Assembly: GCA_934589145.1 (NCBI GenBank)
Contig: CAKTNW010000038.1
Span: forward strand, 1 to 17,698
Origin: an uncultured Oscillospiraceae bacterium
GTDB lineage: Bacteria > Bacillota > Clostridia > Oscillospirales > Oscillospiraceae
DNA: 17,698 nucleotides
Reading direction: 5' to 3'
This document shows, piece after piece, positions 14,106 to 17,698 of the stretch. Under the pieces are notes generated by a model, which was given only the letters and a program-made list of their open reading frames with translations, was not told the DNA's origin and did not search any database. The translations under genes and the position numbers were made by a program. Position 1 is the first letter of the stretch; every line of letters starts with the position of its first letter.

Positions 14106-14569
14106 CGCAAAACCTCCGCGATACGCCCCATGATGAACTCCACGCAGGGGATCGCTACGCTGTTGCCCAGCGCCTTATAGCGGGCGCTGTCAGACGCGCC
14201 GGGAATATCCGTCCAGCCATCCGGAAAACCCTGTAACCGTTCGCACTCCAACGGGGTCAGGCGGCGGATGAGATAGGCGCAGGCTTCTGCCTGCTGGCAG
14301 ACAAGGTCGGTGGCGTCCTTATGCTGTCGGGCGCTCTGAGTGCTGACCACCTTACTGTCCTTGAATTCATCCACCCGCTGACGGGCATAGATGCAATGGC
14401 GATCCATGGCGGTCAGCGTATAGGCAAGCTCCTCCTGACAGCCGAGGCCGTTGCCGCCATTTTGCGGCTGGCGGTCTACGATATTCCCGGCGATGCAAAT
14501 GGCATTAGGCTCCTGCTCCACCAGCGGCACATTGTTGCCGCCTGTTTTTCTCACCTTTTCTGTTGACAC
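14096..14569 (-). pseudogene. C-terminal remnant of a cytosine-5 DNA methyltransferase (Dcm type)
   Basis: The frame encodes 157 residues that match only the C-terminal part of C5 methyltransferases: motif IX in RRLTPLECERLQGFPDGW and motif X in SARYKALGNSVAIPC. Upstream is the variable stretch with GGNGLGCQEELAYTLTAMDRH, typical of ICE and phage methyltransferases. The SAM-binding FxGxG, the catalytic Pro-Cys, ENV and QxRxR motifs are absent, so it cannot methylate alone. An in-frame TGA lies just upstream of the first codon, and the Tn554-like recombinase operon begins just beyond, which points to disruption by insertion. Oddly, the frame begins with GTG at 14569 and an AAAGGAG site nine bases before it, so the fragment may still be translated. 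Confidence 0.85.
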
Positions 14570-14611
14570 GATTAAATTCTCCTTTCATTCTTGTGCATTT
14601 TTGAAATTGGC

Positions 14612-14658
14612 TATATAATAAACAGCACGATGACCTTTCACTGAACCGCATCGTGCTG
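14612..14658 (-). terminator. Intrinsic terminator of the recombinase operon
   Basis: On the minus strand CAGCACGATG (14658-14649) pairs with CATCGTGCTG (14632-14623) around a 16-base loop, followed by TTTATTATATAG. It lies 14 bases past the stop of the TnpC-like gene. This is the expected place and form for the end of a minus-strand recombinase transcript, and it would shield the methyltransferase remnant from read-through. Confidence 0.75.
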
Positions 14659-14671
14659 CTATCATATTCGG

Positions 14672-15076
14672 TTAGAAATCGTCCTCGCCCTGCGCCGCAG
14701 CTTTGTGCATAAGAAGATGAACTTTGCCGCGCAAGAGCTCAACCTCATAGCGAAGCTGATCATTCTCATTGAGCAGTCTTTGAATATACCCGTCTTTTTC
14801 TGCAAGGAGCATTGCCATTCGGGGAGATGCGTTGTTGGCTTTGTCTGTGCCCTCAGTAATCTGCGGCTGGATGATACCATGCTCTACCAGCACCTTTCGA
14901 ACATGCGGCTTGGCAAAAACGGAACGGGACAGACCGGTTACGCTTACCAGATCCTTGATTTTGATATTGTAGCCTTGAGACTCTAATGCAAGAATTGCTT
15001 GCGTTACCGCCTCCAAAGTTTCCTGGCGGATTTTCTCCTGCCGATGGACGAGTGATTCAGGTATTGTTCGTTTCAT
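14672..15076 (-). CDS. DUF6262/TnpC-like accessory protein of Tn554-type transposition
   Basis: A 134-aa protein following the recombinases, as TnpC does in Tn554, where it influences transposition frequency and orientation. The N-terminal half (KIRQETLEAVTQAILALESQG, then IKIKDLVSVTGLSRSVFAKP) looks like an HTH-type DNA-binding unit. The C-terminal part, MLLAEKDGYIQRLLNENDQLRYEVELLRGKV, has a strong heptad pattern and should form a coiled coil. The frame extends to a TTG at 15097; I use the ATG at 15076, with a weak GAG-type site upstream, overlapping the recombinase end by 20 bases. It is likely co-translated. Confidence 0.78.
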   Translation of the reverse strand: MKRTIPESLVHRQEKIRQETLEAVTQAILALESQGYNIKIKDLVSVTGLSRSVFAKPHVRKVLVEHGIIQPQITEGTDKANNASPRMAMLLAEKDGYIQRLLNENDQLRYEVELLRGKVHLLMHKAAAQGEDDF

Positions 15077-16601
15077 TTCTCTGCACATCCGTTTCAATTG
15101 ATTTTAGTATGGATTCAAACAGTTCCGCATTTCTTTTCGCATTATCACAAATGAGAGGGAACGCTGAAAATTGAATCTGCTTTTCGCACCATAGAGATAT
15201 TTGCTCGCGATAGTATTCTATTTGCTCCGCATCGGGCGCAAAGGCTTTACATTCAAGGCAATTCCACATATCACTTTTGCAGTTGGTGATGTCGCTGCAT
15301 ATGCCACCACGGACACGGTGCGCTCTGAGGTTTTTCATAAGGCGCTGCTCCATTTGTTCATCCATATTGAGGATGCGACCACCAAATAGCACATACCGTT
15401 TATCCGATTCTTGCCGTTCAGCTAATACATAATTCTGCTTTTCACGGATCGTTTCTGGCATAAGATTCAAATGTGCATAGGCGGCAAAAATCATGGCATC
15501 TCCGTGATGGCCTGTCATCTCAGCTATCTGGGCAGCAGTGAAACCGGCTGCCAAACGATCTGTGATGCCGTTATGACGAAACTGGTGCGTTGTCACCACA
15601 TAGACATTTCCCGTTTCATCCAAAATGTTGTAACGACGGCATATATTTCGAAAATGGTCGTTGACAGTAAATATTGATGCCACAAAGCAGAGCTTGGTAA
15701 AATATGTAGGTTTTCCTTTACGGCAATAACTCTGTCGGTATGAAAACAGCATTCCTTTTTTATCTTCTGGCAGAAACTCCTGGATCTGACGCGCCGTTTC
15801 CTGTTGCTCTTTTATTAACCCTATGAGGTATCCGGCAATTCCCTTATCTTCCAAGTGGATACTTCTCGTGGCTGGCTGTTGCCAACCTCCGTTTTGCTTC
15901 CATGTAGGAATAAACAAAACATATTGACCGTTAAACCTTTTTAGACAGTCTATCTTCATGCCAAGGATTTCTCCAATACGTGAAGGTATAAGCCTGAGGA
16001 GCCAATATGCGCATCGAAGATAGAGCGCGATCTCATCGCTCTTGAATGCAGCATCTAACTGAACTGCAACGGGCTCGGGGATATACTTTGCATCGTACCT
16101 GCGTTGGCGGCAATAGGGGGATACACCAAATGGATTTTTACCCTTTACGCCATCAATACCATTCATTGTTTCAAAAAATGTACTCAACGATGACCAAACT
16201 CCAATACAGGTTGTCTCCGCAAGCCCGCGTTTTTCAAGGTAACGGTAGAAGTCGGTCGCAGCAAATTCATCGCAATTACTCAGCGGCAAGGTGCCTTTGC
16301 TAAGTGACCAGAAGTCAAAAAAACGAACAAGATCATCCACATATGCCTTGACGGTAGATATCTTCTTGCCGCGTATAAGGCTGATTGCCACAAAACACTT
16401 CACCGCTTCTTTGTGAAGCTTTGGAATTCTGCCAAAGTATAGCGTAAACGCACCGCTTTTTTCTGCGGGGCTGCGGCGCAAATTGCTGCACAGCCACTTA
16501 TTCTCATGAAACTGCACATTGGGCCCAAGGTGCTCGACAAAGCGGATATATTCTTCCAGCTTTGCCGCATCATAGATTTCAGCAAGGATAGCACTACTCA
16601 T
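15057..16601 (-). CDS. Tyrosine recombinase, Tn554 TnpB-like (second of the pair)
   Basis: A 514-aa integrase/recombinase that should cut and join element ends through a tyrosine nucleophile. The N-terminal SAM-like core-binding region is about 60-165 (TVKAYVDDLVRFFDFW). Catalytic residues are visible: Arg208 in LIPSRIGEILG, Lys235 in TWKQ, His339-Arg342 in THQFRHNG, His365 in TGHHGD, and Tyr375 in AAYAHL. The set is complete, so the enzyme looks active. A C-terminal cysteine cluster (CSDITNCKSDMWNCLECKAF, about 435-454) resembles a metal-binding knuckle. AAGGAGG precedes the ATG by 6 bases, and the start overlaps the upstream recombinase's stop by ATGA. Confidence 0.92.
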   Translation of the reverse strand: MSSAILAEIYDAAKLEEYIRFVEHLGPNVQFHENKWLCSNLRRSPAEKSGAFTLYFGRIPKLHKEAVKCFVAISLIRGKKISTVKAYVDDLVRFFDFWSLSKGTLPLSNCDEFAATDFYRYLEKRGLAETTCIGVWSSLSTFFETMNGIDGVKGKNPFGVSPYCRQRRYDAKYIPEPVAVQLDAAFKSDEIALYLRCAYWLLRLIPSRIGEILGMKIDCLKRFNGQYVLFIPTWKQNGGWQQPATRSIHLEDKGIAGYLIGLIKEQQETARQIQEFLPEDKKGMLFSYRQSYCRKGKPTYFTKLCFVASIFTVNDHFRNICRRYNILDETGNVYVVTTHQFRHNGITDRLAAGFTAAQIAEMTGHHGDAMIFAAYAHLNLMPETIREKQNYVLAERQESDKRYVLFGGRILNMDEQMEQRLMKNLRAHRVRGGICSDITNCKSDMWNCLECKAFAPDAEQIEYYREQISLWCEKQIQFSAFPLICDNAKRNAELFESILKSIETDVQRNETNNT

Positions 16602-17698
16602 AATCGGCCTCCTTTCTCAATCATGCCTACAACGCTTTGGTAGGACTCCAACAAGCGGTATTCCTGCTTGTACTCAGGATACGTTGAATAATCTGTAATG
16701 CCATCCGTTTTGTACGCCTCCGTCAGCCTGCGCAAAATGTTTTCTTGTTCCTGCAGCAGCTCTTTCCAGTATGGAAGATACTGTTTTCCAGTGCATAAAT
16801 TACGGCAATTCACGCAATTGTAGAGGCTGCATCGGTTCATACACGGCCCATCTGTCAACTTCCGAACACAAAACCCAAGTTCCACACGGCGTTGTCCAAG
16901 GCAGAAATCTGTGTACAGGAGCCTGCGTTCTTCTTCTGCATAAATTTCAAGCTGTTCGCCGGTCATGATAAGTTCAAACTTTTCTCTGAAAAATGCAGTA
17001 TTTAATTCGGCCAGTTTTTTCTTCCGAACCTCTGCATAGTATTTCGCTGCCGTATCGCTACATAAGTGTCCCAGCCAATAGGCCAGTTCAACAGTGGTCG
17101 CTCCATTTTCAATCAGCCTTACAGCCATGGTTTTCCGAAACTGCTTAATGGTGAAGTGCCAAAGCTCTCCATTTTCATCGCATATATCATATTTCCTGAT
17201 GATTCCACGGATGCATTTGACAAATGGTTGAGAGTCAATAACCGATTTCTCATATCCAAGCTTTCTGCTCCAGAAAATGTACGATGTCCCCACCGCTTTT
17301 CTTTCATCAGCATCTTGGATGATGTATTGAGACAGCCTGTCAGCCACGTCTTTGGGTATCATGACCCTGTGATAGTCTCCAGCCCCGTGCCTCCGTCTCG
17401 CACTGAGAGTTTTATGCGGAATATATTTCAGTTGGCACACATCGGGGTAATGAGAAGTTTCAACACAGTCTTCTTCAAGAAAGTATACTTCCTTCAATCG
17501 TAATCCTGTATTCACGAACAAATCGTACAGCAACCTGTGCTGAGTGGACAATTCTTCCCGATGCAAGTCCAGCTGCTCCACCACCTCTTCTGGAATGATT
17601 TCGGTGGGTGTGTTAAATTGACGAAGATTGTGAAATGTAACAATATCAAACGGATTGGTGCGCGGCCTTGGCGCTCTAATTTGTGTGTCCCGTTCAGC
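16598..17698 (-). CDS. Tyrosine recombinase, first of the pair, 5' end outside the window
   Basis: The frame is open to the right edge: 366 residues are visible and the true start is beyond the window, so the GTG near 17584 is not the start. The catalytic domain is present: Arg in VNTGLRLKEVYFL, the HFTIKQFRKTMA box, LGHLCSD with the third histidine, and Tyr in AAKYYAEV. In the HxxR box the first position is Lys (KQFR) instead of His, although a nearby His precedes it. The C-terminal tail has a cysteine-rich segment (CMNRCSLYNCVNCRNLC), similar in style to the second recombinase's. It ends in an ATGA overlap with the next gene. It corresponds to an upstream recombinase of a Tn554-like set, or to one member of a three-recombinase set. 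Confidence 0.88.
   Translation of the reverse strand, partial: AERDTQIRAPRPRTNPFDIVTFHNLRQFNTPTEIIPEEVVEQLDLHREELSTQHRLLYDLFVNTGLRLKEVYFLEEDCVETSHYPDVCQLKYIPHKTLSARRRHGAGDYHRVMIPKDVADRLSQYIIQDADERKAVGTSYIFWSRKLGYEKSVIDSQPFVKCIRGIIRKYDICDENGELWHFTIKQFRKTMAVRLIENGATTVELAYWLGHLCSDTAAKYYAEVRKKKLAELNTAFFREKFELIMTGEQLEIYAEEERRLLYTDFCLGQRRVELGFCVRKLTDGPCMNRCSLYNCVNCRNLCTGKQYLPYWKELLQEQENILRRLTEAYKTDGITDYSTYPEYKQEYRLLESYQSVVGMIEKGGRL

Larger units (their letters stand above)
3610..17698 (-). mobile_element. Integrative conjugative element, Clostridia type, partial
   Basis: A run of conjugation genes (VirD4/TraG coupling protein, TOPRIM protein, relaxase and its accessory protein, NlpC/P60 hydrolase, VirB4, PrgI) beside a housekeeping operon indicates an integrated conjugative element. 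The left boundary is somewhere in 3217-3678. The right boundary is not reached. The ICE's own integrase, and any cargo, are not identified; the recombinases at the right look like a separate insertion. The transfer genes are visibly G+C-rich and tightly packed. Confidence 0.8.
14570..17698 (-). mobile_element. Tn554-family-like element, partial
   Basis: Two tyrosine recombinases joined by ATGA, then a small DUF6262/TnpC-like protein and a terminator, reproduce the tnpA-tnpB-tnpC layout of Tn554. The stretch is visibly A+T-richer than the transfer genes to its left, and its left edge is the truncated methyltransferase. The junction lies near 14570-14610 but the exact base cannot be fixed. The first recombinase runs off the window, so the right part, including any cargo, is missing. 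Confidence 0.7.

Noticed and set aside
1..17698. CRISPR array, tRNA attachment gene or antibiotic-resistance cargo
   Set aside because: I saw no regularly spaced direct repeats, no tRNA cloverleaf near the junction and no resistance protein family.

Overview
The window looks like a stretch of chromosome from a low-to-mid GC Firmicute of the class Clostridia, probably a gut Oscillospirales/Ruminococcaceae-type organism. This is inferred from the families present: a Clostridia-type conjugative module with MobP3-like relaxase, TOPRIM/DUF3991, PrgI and VirB4 proteins, next to an mnmA-tcdA-cysteine desulfurase operon. No species-specific marker was seen. Every gene I support is on the minus strand, so transcription runs from high to low coordinates.

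Region 1 (1-3216) is an ordinary chromosomal sulfur/tRNA-modification operon. A textbook sigma-A promoter (TTGACA, 17 bp, TATTAT at 3188-3216) drives mnmA (2-thiolation of wobble uridine), then tcdA (cyclic t6A37 formation), then a cysteine desulfurase that could supply persulfide sulfur. A fourth gene begins in the last 35 bases and leaves the window. The last three genes are joined by two 4-base ATGA overlaps.

Region 2 (3217-3678) is a gene-poor junction with two strong inverted repeats and at most one tiny ORF. It appears to separate the chromosome from an integrated conjugative element.

Region 3 (about 3679-14569) is the transfer module of an integrative conjugative element (ICE). In transcription order it holds a remnant of a cytosine-5 DNA methyltransferase, a tandem ribbon-helix-helix protein, a PrgI-like membrane protein, a 187-aa protein resembling a VirB4 N-terminal segment, DUF3846, a VirB4 ATPase, a membrane-anchored NlpC/P60-type hydrolase, DUF6103, a hairpin-rich intergenic region that is the best oriT candidate, a ribbon-helix-helix relaxosome protein, a MobP3-type relaxase, a VbhA-like antitoxin, a DUF3991/TOPRIM protein, a VirD4/TraG coupling protein and a winged-helix protein. 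The genes are close-packed with good Shine-Dalgarno sites, as in one or two long operons. No VirB6-like polytopic channel protein is visible.

Region 4 (about 14570-17698) is visibly richer in A+T. It holds two tyrosine recombinases, joined by an ATGA overlap, followed by a small DUF6262/TnpC-like protein and a terminator. This is the arrangement of the Tn554 family. It abuts the methyltransferase fragment, which has lost all N-terminal catalytic motifs, so the simplest reading is that a Tn554-like element inserted into the ICE's methyltransferase gene. The first recombinase is open to the window's right edge, so the element is only partly visible.

The most unusual items are the recombinase/methyltransferase junction with a translatable remnant, the oriT-like hairpin cluster, the VbhA-like antitoxin without a visible Fic toxin, the tandem ribbon-helix-helix protein, and the separately encoded VirB4 N-terminal-like protein. 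I found no CRISPR array, rRNA or tRNA gene, and no resistance gene.
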